DNA from: Nectonema munidae | Taxonomy: Eukaryota; Nematomorpha; Nectonematoida; Nectonematidae | Length of the DNA stretch: 64,000 nt | Assembly: GCA_030549495.1 (NCBI GenBank) | Contig: JAUIRK010000987.1 | Location: forward strand, 861,605-925,604 | Reading direction: 5' to 3' | Shown here: in pieces, positions 12,201 through 22,753 of the stretch | Numbering within the stretch: the stretch's first letter is position 1 | Layout: each line of letters begins with the position of its first letter | The notes under the pieces: model-generated | What the model was told of the DNA's origin: nothing | What the model saw: only the letters and a program-made list of their open reading frames with translations | The model's database searches: none | Program-made: the position numbers and the translations under genes

Positions 12201-15200
12201 TCATTTGAAACGTATAAATGATCTATTAGAATTTGGAAAAAAGTTCTTCACTCAAAGTTATAGATTATTTCAAAACATTTCCTCACTCAGTGATCAGAAA
12301 CGCGTTCTGTATTTTAATGGCCTAAATCCAATCTTCGTCAAACAATCCACTTTGAAAGTTAAAAATCATTTTAGATTCAACATAAAGCTTGATTGAATCA
12401 CTCATTTTTACAAGCATCATGCTCAATTTGGCCACAATGGGGTGATTAATTCACTTAAAAATATCATTTTGGACAAGCACACAGATAAGCGTGTATATTG
12501 TATATATAACTGGATGTTAATTTATCCATATGCTTTTACCATATTTTTCCACCCTTTTTTCGCTGTGAAAATTAGAAATCTCATCGATCCCAAACCCCAA
12601 AATAAAAGATCTGAGTTTTAATCTTAGAAAAAGAAGAAATGTTCTTAGTAGGTAAATTAAAATCCAAAGACACAAGAAACTGTAGTTTCATAAAATATTT
12701 TTTTATTAAAAATTTGCCAGGGTTTTTATTAATGACTTGATTTTTTTATCAATAAGTGGTATTTGTGGCTTTAGGTGAGTGAGGTGCGGTGATGGTAATT
12801 AACGGCATTTTTTAACTGGTTAATTTGATTAACTATTTAATTAGTTTTTTTAACTAGTTTGATTGATTAACCAGGTAATTTCAGCGAAATTTTTACTCCA
12901 TAGATACAAAAATCGTTCGCCAAGACAACGGAAAAAATGAAACGCAATTTTATTAGAACATAATTTCAAGTACCATAACATGGAAATAAGATTATGGAAT
13001 GTTTTTTTTTTAAAAAAACATGATATAATTACACAAGACATGGTATTACAATAATTTTTATTATTAAGGTTATTTCAAAAATTTTTACAATATGAGAGTA
13101 TTTTATGCATATTTGAAGCACATTAATTCCCAATTAAATTTTGTGAAATATGTTACTTTAAAATTTTTATTGATTAAGCAACATCTACAGGAATTGAAAG
13201 CCAAATTGACAACTTAGAAGGTGGAACGTGTCTAACGCATGCCACGAAACTCCGATTTACTGTCTGTTGCAAAGTTCCGACCCGTAACGACTTTTCATTT
13301 GGATCATATGTTTGATAAGACTTCTCAATTTCTTGTTAAGCTTCACGTAGAAGGAAAGAAATGAAGGAGTATGGAGAAATCAGGAACACATTCTCAAATG
13401 ACAAAGTTGATGACAATTCAATATCCTCCTATCGAAGTTCAATTAGTGTCGAATACAAACCAATTACACAACAAAAAGCTTTAAGTAAGTCCATTATTTC
13501 TTAGACATAATCCCCAACCACTCCTCCATACCACTTTCACTTCTATTTCGTTCAAATTGAAAATAGGGAACAGAATCCAAATGCTATACATTGATTATGG
13601 AAACGTGAATACCGCTTGATTGATGCTTTTGGAAGCTAAATTTTACTTCTCCCATTACATTAGCATTCCCTTGATAGTTTAACACAACCTATACTTCTTG
13701 TAAATTAATTTGGTATGCGCAAATGTCAGCAATAATTCAAATTTCTTCACATTATATATTTATAGTTATATACACCTCAAAATATTTATTGAACTTATAT
13801 CATAAACAATTTTTACATGCAACTCTGTGTGTGTGTCACGGAATGGATAGACAAATAAATAAATAAATAAGCATTTCTCCATTTTCTTTTTTCGCTTCCA
13901 TTTCATCTTTTCAATTGAATTTTTATCAATCTTATTTTCTTTTTTATTATTATGAAAAATAAATTGAAATGGAAAAACATAAAATAGTATGTATTTAATT
14001 AGAGAAGGATATTCACTCACATGTAAAGCATATTCTTATAATAATTTCAGAAAAAATATTGATGCTCAAAATTTTTCATTCTTTCACCTTCCAAATCACT
14101 TATTATTTATTTTTTTGCATATTTTTCTTTAGGTGATTAAAAATCGTTGTTAAATTCTCAAAAACTTTACTACAGAATTAAAAGGATAAAAAAAATTTAA
14201 TAAAATAAATTTATTGGCATTGGTAAGATATCTTTTTTTTTTATAAAAATCAATAATAAGTCCATTTTTTATTATACAATTTCAAAATCTATTTATATAA
14301 AATCGCTATAATTGTAAAAGTACATGCATTGATATTCGTAATTCATTCAACTTCTTTGATAATGTTGTCCATAGTGAATGATCAGTACATTTTGGACAGT
14401 GTGATATAATAACATCGAGGTGCTATAGGCATTTAATTTTTTATTTAACTTTTTTTGTATATCATCCTTTTTATTTAAATTCTCTTCTTAAGAAGGTTTC
14501 AATTTCTAGGAATTTGTAGAGTAGAATTACTTCCACTAGTCATGGGTTTGAACTCCATCTCTTTAGGGCACGAAGATAAATTCTAGTCATAAAATTATAA
14601 AAATGGGTCAAGATAAAATTCTGTCTTTGCAATCGAGACAGTTCTTTCTGCATGATTTATTTTTCAGGGGTTCGTATATTTTTAAGGCCTATAACTTAAT
14701 ATTTTCTCTTTTCAAAATTAATTATAGGCTTGATATAATAATAATAATATTTTATTCTTTTTAACATAGACTGCGTTTATACTAGGGTTTGCATAAGTAT
14801 TGAAAATTAGGAATCGGTTCCGATACCGAAAAAAACTTACAAAACCGGGAAATCCCCGTTCCAAACGGTTCCTTAAGGAGATATATAGACAGCAGAAAGA
14901 TGCAATGAAATTTACGTTTTTGATTTATTATAAACAGATGTACACTTTTTCTTTAAAAATATCATTTTCATTAAAATGGTTCTAGGAGAAAAGTGTTCAA
15001 GCGACAAAAGTGTGCAGCAGAGAAAAAAAAAGAAAAATAAACTCTTTTGTCGTTTGCACACTTTTCTCTGTTTACCATTAAAATGAGATGACAATGAAAA
15101 AAAGATTTTATATGAATGAAGGGCAGTAAAGTTTTATGCAAAGAATTGCATAGTAGTGAAATAAATCAATTAAAACCAAGTTATTCTCGGAATCGGGAAT

Positions 15201-15490
15201 ACTTTTCGGTTTCAAGACGGTTCCCAAATTTTTAGAACGGGGAACGTCCCGCTATTTCAGAACCAGGAGCAAACCCTAGTTTATACACCTCTTTTACCTT
15301 AATCAATGTTTTTTTAATTAATTTAGGTCAAGTTTCACCTAGAAAAATTAAGATAATAAACTTCAAAAATGCAGAATCCCGACTGATGAGTCTTTTCTCT
15401 TCCTTCACAAACTCACAGAATGCAATACAGCCATCGTTTTTATTATTGTTCATATTATTTTCTATCATTGAGCAAATCCTTTTTGCCTAA
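6128..15490 (+). CDS. Ephrin, GPI-anchored type (ephrin A), complete six-exon gene
   Basis: Six exons join in frame into 274 codons: 6128-6237, 8480-8597, 9789-9972, 13179-13283, 13341-13484 and 15327-15490; intron phases are 2, 0, 1, 1, 1. Ephrins are membrane-held ligands of Eph receptor tyrosine kinases that guide axons and cell boundaries. A signal peptide covers residues 1-18. The receptor-binding domain (about 28-170) opens PIYWYKKNP and has the four family cysteines at 59 (DIICP), 85 (EMC), 103 (LNC) and 155 (EGGTC), plus the GLEF-type loop as YALEF. A hydrophilic linker follows. The end (257-274, SFLLLFILFSII...) is hydrophobic and directly precedes the stop, fitting a GPI signal rather than a transmembrane ligand with a tail. 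All introns are GT-AG; the fourth is only 57 bp with a weak GTAACG donor. AATAAA lies at 15604. A convergent paralogue lies at 22.5-33 kb. The family call is secure; exact joins are inferred. Confidence 0.9.
6238..8479 (+). other. Ephrin A intron 1 (2.2 kb)
   Basis: No coding exon recognised inside. It holds a stretch of degenerate GATTCT repeats (about 7750-8091) that ends in a 62-bp hairpin; see the separate entry. Confidence 0.6.
7750..8091. repeat. GATTCT-rich simple repeat ending in a hairpin
   Basis: Many degenerate copies of ATTCTGATT and its complement. At 8030-8091 they form a palindrome running from CTAGGGTTT to AAACCCTAG with GATTCTGATT arms meeting at TATAATCAG. The outer CTAGGGTTT/AAACCCTAG words equal the ends of the 14.8-kb foldback element, so this may be an end of a related element. 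Confidence 0.6.
8480..8597 (+). CDS. Ephrin A exon 2
   Basis: Encodes FSRDNTDHVIGVNIGD then TIDIICPFY with the first conserved cysteine. Acceptor TTTGACAG, donor ATG|GTAATT, 118 bp. The DNTDHxIxVNxGD tract is diagnostic of invertebrate ephrins. Confidence 0.88.
8598..9788 (+). other. Ephrin A intron 2 (1.2 kb)
   Basis: Phase-0 intron with no recognised element; open stretches near 8680-8955 and 9201-9410 on the minus strand have no domain. Confidence 0.6.
9789..9972 (+). CDS. Ephrin A exon 3: receptor-contact region
   Basis: Encodes VSKEDYEMCRV, LILNCSSPLKRSKLTITF and REFSPLPYALEFKRGQDYYV. It includes two conserved cysteines and the G-H loop that enters the Eph pocket. The usual Trp of that loop (WGLEF) is Tyr here (YALEF). 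Acceptor ATTTTAAG, donor CATAT|GTAAGT (phase 1). Confidence 0.9.
9973..13178 (+). other. Ephrin A intron 3 (3.2 kb)
   Basis: Contains a tRNA-like SINE (11501-11650) and otherwise AT-rich sequence with no exon-like segment. Confidence 0.55.
11501..11650 (+). mobile_element. tRNA-derived SINE, copy 1
   Basis: Has a GTGAGTAAGGTTGG A-box-like start and a B box, GTTCGATCCCG, about 50 bp downstream, then a tRNA-unrelated body (CATCAAGCCTACTTTCTCAT). A second copy at 31111-31245 shares the same blocks in the same order (GTGAGTAAGGTTG, GATAACTCAAGGTCTTG, CTACTTT, CATAGTTC), so it is a repeat family rather than a tRNA gene. Confidence 0.65.
13179..13283 (+). CDS. Ephrin A exon 4: fourth cysteine
   Basis: Split codon plus STSTGIESQIDNLEGGTC then LTHATKLRFTVCCKVPT, matching 'STSTGSLEGLDNQEGGVC...MKI' of other ephrins. 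Length 105 bp, phase 1 in and out. Two extra adjacent cysteines (167-168) follow. The donor is a weak GTAACG; the in-frame stop a few codons on forces an exon end near here. Confidence 0.85.
13341..13484 (+). CDS. Ephrin A exon 5: linker
   Basis: Hydrophilic, 48 codons rich in Lys, Arg, Ser and Asn, starting PSRRRKEMKEYG. Good acceptor (TTTCTTGTTAAG) and donor (GTAAGT), phase 1 in and out. It corresponds to the stalk between the binding domain and the membrane anchor. No domain is expected. Confidence 0.7.
13485..15326 (+). other. Ephrin A intron 5 (1.8 kb)
   Basis: Holds a 0.5-kb foldback element (14782-15279) whose edge lies about 47 bp before the last exon; otherwise AT-rich and without exons. 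Confidence 0.55.
14782..15279. mobile_element. Foldback/MITE with TTTATA target duplication
   Basis: Ends CTAGGGTTTGC and GCAAACCCTAG are perfect inverted repeats, each flanked by TTTATA (14776-14781 and 15280-15285). Further inverted pairing occurs inside: arms of about 48 bp around 14963-15012 and 15039-15088 (AGAAAAGTGT...CGACAAAAG against its complement), and outer arms rich in CGGTTCC/GGAATCGG. No transposase is present, so it is non-autonomous. Confidence 0.75.
15327..15490 (+). CDS. Ephrin A exon 6: C-terminal anchor signal
   Basis: Acceptor TTAATTAATTTAG after a T-run. Encodes a polar start, then SSFTNSQNAIQ and the hydrophobic tail SFLLLFILFSIIEQILFA before TAA. This is a typical GPI-attachment signal: small residues, a short spacer, then a hydrophobic end with nothing after it. 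Confidence 0.72.
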
Positions 15491-15603
15491 AAGAAAAAGA
15501 CTTTTTGGTAAGTCGTTGATTAAACTCCTGCAATACTGGAACTTGCATATGATCTAAAAGGAATTTTAATTTGGAATGCAAATCACGTTGTCTCAATCTT
15601 CTG

Positions 15604-15609
15604 AATAAA
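15604..15609 (+). terminator. Ephrin A polyadenylation signal
   Basis: AATAAA 114 bp after the stop codon, in the right orientation for the ephrin A transcript. Confidence 0.6.
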
Positions 15610-15625
15610 ATATATTCTTTTATCT

Positions 15626-16512
15626 TTCCTCTCCTCCTAAATTTAAAGTTATGAAACTTTGGCGGCCCAAAAATTCCGTTTTGATGTTTTTTATATCAAT
15701 TGTGAATTTCCTTTTAGCTAAGGATTTTTTAATTATCTTTTTATGAAAGAGGAATACAATCGTACATGAATGGAACCTTTCTATATTTTGAGAATTCGCA
15801 GAACAATTCAAAATTCAAGAAAATGCAATCCCACCATATGGGATATTTGATTAGTTAAAAACATCCATGCCTGAAATTTTTTTAGCAACTAAATAATAAA
15901 ATTTGTTTTCTTCCTACTAAATAACTAATTGATGCCTGTTATTATAGACTTAGCCAAAGAAGCTCTTTTGTGAAAAATTTTATGATGAAATTTCGGGGGA
16001 GATAGGTAGCAAATTTTAGACCAGACAATTAATATTTATCAATTGAAAGTAAGCATTTTATTTAAAATAAAGTTTTTCAAGAGAATATTTATGCAATTTT
16101 CAATAAAAAAAATTAGAACAGATTCAAAAAGATTTGGATAAGCGCATAAAGAAAACAACACATGTGATTTAGGATGTTTTGGAGGTTGAAAATTTTGCTA
16201 AATATCTCTTTTCTCGTGTTAAAGATATAGATAGAAATTTATAGATTAAATTTATACACATATTATATACTAAATGAAATTGAATGACATCAACGTTGAA
16301 AATAGCTCAAACACATACTTTGATTTCATATATTCGTAAAATTATTATCTCGTAAAATGTACTGAATAGTTTCGTAATACTCACTAATTAGACTAATATC
16401 ACTTACTATAAAAAATAGTACTGTGTATTAAGTAGAATAGTAAGCATTGCAAAAGTAACTATAGAAAACTTTTTTGTCCAATATTTGGCTTTTCAATTAG
16501 TAAACTTTACCA
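15626..16512. other. No gene seen
   Basis: AT-rich spacer between the ephrin A 3' end and a LINE fragment; no element recognised. Confidence 0.5.
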
Positions 16513-17220
16513 TCACCAAAGTAAAAAATAGAAAGTTTGCATGCTAACTAACTGATTTAGATGAATTAACTGCTCAGATGAATGAAATTTTCGCAAACCA
16601 AACTGATGATGATGAATAAGATCGTTATATTCAAAATATTGTCTAAGTCGTTTATGCACAAGATATTCAAGAACTTTACCAAAAGTACAGTTCATGGAAA
16701 TAAGACGATAATTAGACAAAACTTTAGGATCGCCTTATTTATATATTGGCACAATTTCTGAATGCTTAAATGAGTTCCGAAAATAAGAAGAAGGAATAAA
16801 CGAATTAAAAGCATGCAAAATCAGGGAAGAAACTGATTTGTGTAGAAGTTTCAAATGTTTAATGGATATTCCATAGATATCTGTAGAGTTACTGCTTTTT
16901 AGTTCCTTAATCGTGTTCAGTAAATCATTCATAATTATTGGTTTCAAGGTAAAAGGATTTGATGTATTCAACAAAATTGTGGATAAGAAAAGAAAACTCT
17001 ACGTTGTTAAAAAGAGATACCAAAGAAGTCATTAAAGTGGTTTCCAATAGTAGATTCATCAGTAATATCAACATCATTAGCATTTATATGTCCATTTGTT
17101 TTTTTCCAAAATAATTTGGTTTTATTAGTTTTTTGATCAAAAAGACTAGTAAAATAATTTCTTTTTAATTTACGCACCATAAATATTAATGTTGGGAACA
17201 TTGGTACAATAGGTTTTTAT
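16513..17220 (-). mobile_element. LINE fragment, CR1/jockey-type reverse transcriptase, broken
   Basis: Reading leftward, three frames follow one another: a pre-RT tract (17201-17007, KTKLFWKKTNGHINANDVDI), then 'LLNTIKELKSSNSTDIYGIS..HLKLL' (16974-16735), then 'SNYRLISMNCTFGKVLEYLV...HHHQFGLRK' (16719-16513). The last is the 'NYRPISL...KxxE...QFGFR' block of non-LTR reverse transcriptases. Stops or shifts separate the parts. The catalytic YADD region, endonuclease and 3' end are missing. It lies just before a piggyBac remnant on the other strand. Confidence 0.8.
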
Positions 17221-17324
17221 TTTATTTAATTCTATTTTTAATTTTTTTTAATATCAGTTTGTGAAAAAAGAAGAAAATTTATGAGAAAATAAAAATTATT
17301 TAGAACATTACCTTAATTAAGTAG

Positions 17325-17663
17325 TGATGAAGAAGCAAACTTCTTTGTTTTACCTCCTTCTCAAGTTAACGCATTGACTGATGAGATGATTGCATGGAAC
17401 AAGGCGTAGTAGGTGAAATTGAAGTAAATGTAGAATATGAAAATACATCTGAAGAATATGAAAATTTGAGTGAATTTAATGGTAAAATTAAATGGGAAAA
17501 AAGCGAATCAAAGAATCTAAGATTTTCATATTCTAAAGAAAACTCTCCAAATGTTATTGATATGGTTTTGGTATTGATAAAAAATGAAAGTAAATCATTT
17601 CTAAATGTTCTAATGATCTAAATGTGTATAAAATAAATTTTAAATTTTTGTAATCAATAAAAA
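17325..17663 (+). mobile_element. piggyBac remnant 1a: N-terminus joined to 3' tail
   Basis: Begins with the N-terminal 'SSDEEANFFVLPPSQVNALT' type of piggyBac transposases, runs through an acidic segment (17394-17619, ...KWEKSESKNLRFSYSKENSP), and then meets 43 bp (17621-17663) that match, with 3 differences, the 3'-UTR of the next copy at 19011-19053 (AATGTG.ATAAAATAAATTT). The simplest reading is a copy that lost its catalytic middle. Confidence 0.6.
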
Positions 17664-17699
17664 TATATGCTCTCCAAAAAAAATAATTTTCCCTTTTTT

Positions 17700-19053
17700 G
17701 TAACTTTTAAAGAAATTGTAGTTTTTATGCGCAATGTAATTAAAGATAGACCAGGCAACCAGGCATGCAAAAAGTTTTCAGGAAAATCTTTTTTCTTCAT
17801 CCCAGAGACATTTTATTAACCATTTTATGCTAAACAACATAAAAAGTGTGCGCAGAATGTTTTAGGTTATCTTTCTTTGAATATATCAATATCAGAATTA
17901 GAAGCCTTTATAGCAATTTTATATGTAAGAGGAGTAACTATGGATGATTAGATGTGCACTTACTTTTGTCCAAAACTTGGGGCTTGAATTTTTGCAAAGA
18001 AACAATGATTCGTTCTTGTTTTTGTGAAATACAACGATTTTCAAACTTCGATCTAAAAAGCAATTCCGAAATGTGGTATCGCTTAATTTCTAATTGCCAA
18101 TCAAATTTTATTCCTTATGAGTGTCTTGCTATCGATGAGCAGCTTCTCCCAAGTAAGAGAAGATGCCAATTCACTCAATTTATACCTTCTAAACCAGATA
18201 AAAATGGTCAAAAACGTGGCTTCTTGTTGATATCAAAACTAAACATCTGCTAAACGGCTTTCCATATTTGAGCAAAGAAGACAATCGTCAAACACACCTA
18301 TCTGAATACGTTATTGTGATGAAACTTATGGATCCTTATCTGAATAGCGGCAGAAAAGTATCGTAGGATAATTTTTTCACTTCTTTGAAACTAGCAAAAT
18401 AGTTGAAAAAAGATAATAACCGTTGACACATTGAATAAAGCGAGAAGAGAAGTTCCTAAATCTTTGAAAAATCGTCGTCTTGACCACTATCAAACGAGTG
18501 CTTTTGAGAATGAAGAATGCTTGACAGTTTATCAGGGAAAAAGAGACAAAAGTGTACTGTTACTAAGTAGTTTGCATAAAAATGTTATAGTAGACTCAGA
18601 TATAAAAAATGTGCAAAATGAAATTCATTTTTACAATAATACAAAATACGGTGCGAGAAAATGCAGCGTAAAAGCAGCTTCAAAAAAATGGCCAGTACAC
18701 ACTTTTTATAATTTGCTTGATCTGGCGCCAATAAATGCAACACTACTTTATAACGAAACTCGTTAATGTAAAATTACAAGAAGAGATTACATACAGAAGT
18801 CGGCAGAAGAATTAGTTGACGCGTATATTTCATCTAAAAGAGACAAAGATAGCACTGAAGAACTCCAATCAAGTACTAGTGAGGATGGAAAAGGAAGAAA
18901 TTGTCAAATAAAAACGGATTGTAATGCAAATAAATCAAATATAAAGTGTAAAATATGCGAAAAAATAGTGTGTGGAAAATGCGTAAAGGGGAGTACGTTT
19001 ATTTGTTCTGAATGTGAATAAAATAAATTTTAAACTTTTGTGATCAATAAAAA
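17700..19053 (+). pseudogene. piggyBac remnant 1b: PGBD4-like transposase, broken
   Basis: Carries in order 'NISISELEAFIAILYVRGVT' (about 17880-17940), the first catalytic block AIDEQLLPSKRR with Asp (near 18130), 'FIPSKPDKNGQKRG', a degraded 'DNFFTS' second block (near 18370), then 18431-18766 with TVYQGKRDKSVLLLSSLH, 'FYNNTKYG' and 'WPVHTFYNLLDLAPINATLLY'. The end is a Cys-rich tail CKICEKIVCGKCVKGSTFIC (18947-19020). Several stops interrupt it. After 'TKYG' the normal 'VDxxDQM' is missing, so the third catalytic Asp is gone. PiggyBac enzymes cut at TTAA sites; this copy cannot act. Confidence 0.85.
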
Positions 19054-20459
19054 GTTCATTCAAAATTTATACCGCATTTTTTAATTTTTTTTAATTGTCA
19101 TTTTGACCCTAACGGGCGTTGAAAGGCAATCAATTTTCCTGTGCGTTCTAGTGTCAAAATATTAAGCATAAAAATTTTAGTGTTTCAGATATATGAATCA
19201 ACTTTTAAGTAAGAAATAGAACCGTTTTTAAAGAAATAATTTATTTTAACATTTAGCTCAGATTCACCAACTTTTCTGCAATAGAACGTAAAAATATGAA
19301 AAATAGACTTACGGTTGAAGATTCTAAGGTTAATCCTTTTCGTCACGGGCTATTTTTATTTCCTCAGTTTAAGTGGCGAAAATAATTTAAAAAAATAAAT
19401 AATTGATTGCTAATATGATGGTATCACTTATTTTTTTTAGGAAAATCAATCAAACCTGACAATCAATGCCAAATATATAAACTTCAAAATATATTATAAA
19501 TTCCATATTTTTTGACTTAAAATATTGTCTTAATTTATTTAATAAACCAACTTTTGGTGATTAATTCGCCCAAAATATTTTACCTGTCAGTAAATTATAG
19601 CTTTTACAGGTGACTTAACGCCAAACACTTTCTCCCATTATTTTAGAATAAACTTATCCATACACAGTAAATCTAACAGACTCAATTTGATTCTATATTT
19701 TGTCACTCTAGAGAGTCTATAGATTTAAATCGCGGTTACTGTTTAACTCTCCTTAATTTTTAGTCAGTTATTTTTTTTAAGATTTTTGAATAATTTGCGT
19801 TCGATTTAGAAAACCAACCTTTCTCTATTTCATCACAGCGGTATTTTTGTCAATATATACACCTCTACATTTCAATGTGGTTAAAATGGTTATATACTTA
19901 GTTAATTCGACACTACATTACTCTCTCATTCACACCGAAAGAAAAAATCTATCAAATTCGTTTCACATTTATAACATTTTTTTGAGAATTAATTATCTCT
20001 TCACCTATTGGTATCTGTCATAGTTAGGGTAACTCTAAACGTTTGAAAATCTTTTAATCCCTTTTTTAATCAATTGATGATTTAAATATTAACTAATAAA
20101 ATAAAGGTTTAAAGATTTTTGATCACGGTGAGGATGTTTTTTGAAAATCTCAAATTAGATTTTTACCCGATCTCATAGTTCATTGGAAAACGGTATATCT
20201 TCCGTGTAGAGAGTTACATACTTGCTTCTTAAAACCACATAGCTCCTCAAAGGATTACTATATCGACGATATAAAATCACTTTATCAAACGAGTTACTAT
20301 TTCATTTTTCTTATGATCATGCGTTCTCATTTCAATGTGCCTTGAATTCCCTTACTTCTCGCATACTTAAATTTTTGTACTATAATAAATAACGATTGTG
20401 AGAACAAACTTGACAAATGATTTTTTGGAAAAAAAACTGATTCGATTGTTATTTTCACT
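19054..20459. other. No gene seen
   Basis: AT-rich sequence between the piggyBac remnant and the tandem array; no coding segment recognised on either strand. Confidence 0.5.
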
Positions 20460-21540
20460 CATTTTTAGACTGTAATGTATAAAAATGAGTAAAGAAATGA
20501 AAAACATGGACGATATTGTTTTAAAAATTATTTTAAAGATATTTTTGGTGAGAATTTAATCTTTAATCAAAATTTGAATTGTGATTTTCAATGAAGATGA
20601 ATTTTCTGATAAAATTGATTTTTTTCAGAATTTGATATTTTCTGAAAAGTCACTAATTCCTAAAATGAACTCATCAACGTAATAGAAAATTTTTTTAAGT
20701 ATATTTATTAAAAATATAAAAGTGTGTTTATGAGATAATTTTTGGGCATACATCAGTAATTCTATTTGAACTTTGACACATTTTTCACAGCAATGTTAAA
20801 AACTTAGCTAAAAATGGTATTAGGTCAATTTCTGAAAAAAAATTTCAGGCGAAACTAAAACATTTGATTGACATTTTCAAATCCTAATTACGAAAACGGA
20901 GTCCAAAAATGAAATGAGCATGGTGATATAGTATAAAAAAATATATTTTATAGAAAATATAATAAATATTCTAGACATAATTCTAGTGGTCAACCACAAA
21001 TATGATTTACATTTTTACGATTTAATTGCAAAAAAATGAGTCAAGAAATAAAACGACCATGTTTGATATATTTTATTTTAAATGTAGATAAATGTTTTAG
21101 AGACACTTTCTTAGAAGTAAACTGCAAATTTAATTGACACATTTAGATATTTCCATATCCTAATTACTAAAACTGATTTGAAAAACGAAATCAGCATGAT
21201 CCATTTGGTATAAGAAATATACTTCGTTTAAAATTTAATTAATATTCTTGGAGAAATTTTTTAGACGTAAACCGCATAATTGATCAACACTTTCAGACAG
21301 TTTGGCAAACTAATTGAGAAAAATCACTACACAATTTAAAAAGGAATGGTTGATTTAGAATAAAAAAATACTTTTTTTTTAATTTGAATAATATTCTTGG
21401 ATAAAATTTTCGGCAAATATGTTTGCCACCCTTATAAATTTTCAAACTTAATAGTAAAAACTAAGTCTAGAAATGAAATCAGCATGGTCGATTTGGTATA
21501 AAAAATAATTTTATATAAAATTAACTAACGATTTTAAGAA
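20460..21540. repeat. Diverged tandem array, unit about 135-150 bp
   Basis: A recurring block GAAAT(G/C)AGCATGGT.GAT..GGTATAA is found near 20910, 21045, 21188, 21338 and 21475. Each is followed by an A/T tract, 'AATATTCT(T)GGA', then 'GT.AACC.CA.AT..GAT', and each is preceded by 'CCTAATTACNAAAAC'. Poorer units reach back to about 20490. Spacing is 135-150 bp, with roughly 6-8 units of low mutual identity. It looks like an old satellite-type array, located between the two convergent ephrin genes. Confidence 0.65.
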
Positions 21541-22512
21541 GAGCCCCAAAGTTTAAAGGCATAGAGTTTGGCCAATTTTGTACAATAGAAGATTTAGTTA
21601 AGGTTGGGGCGGCTAAAATGCCACCTCCCAATCACTGATAGGCTTAAAGTGAATTATAAATATGACTTATGACATTTTAAAATTGACTAGAAATTGTTCA
21701 AAAAACATTAAAAAATTCAAATTTATACTAAATCTAGAAATATTTCTATTAACTTCTATCTTCCATTTTCACCTTCTTATTTATTTAAATCTTTTTCTAA
21801 GTTAATTTTGATTCAATTATGATTTTGTTATTAAATTTTACTAATATTGATTGCATGTTACTAGAATTTACTAGAATTTGTCTCTATTTACAACATAGAT
21901 TTTTGACAACTACTACCATTTTTTCTCTGAGTCTAAACAGTTAAACTATGAGAAGTTAACTATTAATTAATATTGCACTTTTTTATTAATTTTATCATAT
22001 CTTGTTAAATTTTCTTTCTACCTTCTTTTAATTAAGAGAGGATTATCTTTTACTTTTAAACGAGGTTTAAATTAACATTTGGTTAAATTCCACAAATTGA
22101 AGCTTTGTAAAAATGGACATCAATTTCTATGAAGTGCTAAAGTATTTTTAAAATCAGCATTTTATTCTTTTTAAATTTTTATACATATATTAAAATAAAA
22201 TTTTATAAGTTTTAACAGATTATTAAATTTGTAATACTTTGACATTTTTCTATCCAATTAGTAAAAAATATAATTAACAAGTCTAATATTGAATTTTGAT
22301 AAGTGATGTATACTGGCATATTTATCTGCATATCTACAATATTTAATTGATCTTTTGAGTACAAAGATGAAATCTGTCGAAAAAGGAAGATAAAGGCGTC
22401 TTCTTGATATGATTTGAAATTGAATTATGCTTTTTATGAGAGCAATATACTTTTTCATACATGCCATCTATATGTGTTGGGTTGATTACTAACTAAAAAC
22501 GCGCTTTAAATA
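21541..22512. other. No gene seen
   Basis: AT-rich sequence downstream of the ephrin B 3' end; no recognised gene or element. Confidence 0.5.
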
Positions 22513-22518
22513 TTTATT
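22513..22518 (-). terminator. Ephrin B polyadenylation signal
   Basis: AATAAA on the minus strand, 30 bp after the ephrin B stop codon. Confidence 0.6.
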
Positions 22519-22547
22519 TAAAATATATTACATATATTTTAGGTAGT

Positions 22548-22753
22548 TTAACGTAAAACAAAACAAGTGTTCAGAATTTGAGCGGTTAACAAAATGATGA
22601 AAAAGTGGGAAAGGATGATGTGAAATTGGAATCTTGATTTTGAATGATTTTGTAAAATGTCTGGCACGTGTTCTTGAGAGAAATATGATTGTGAATTTAC
22701 TCGATAACTTATATAACTCTTAACTGTTGTTGTCGTTTGTGAAGTAGAACTTT
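22548..22753 (-). CDS. Ephrin B last exon: linker end and GPI-type tail
   Basis: Acceptor AATTTTAG. The split codon gives Glu, then SSTSQTTTTVKSYISYRV, a basic spacer, a hydrophobic stretch FHIILSHFFIILLTAQIL, and the stop after VLR. An open frame of 68 codons in an AT-rich region with matching phase supports it as real. Confidence 0.75.
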
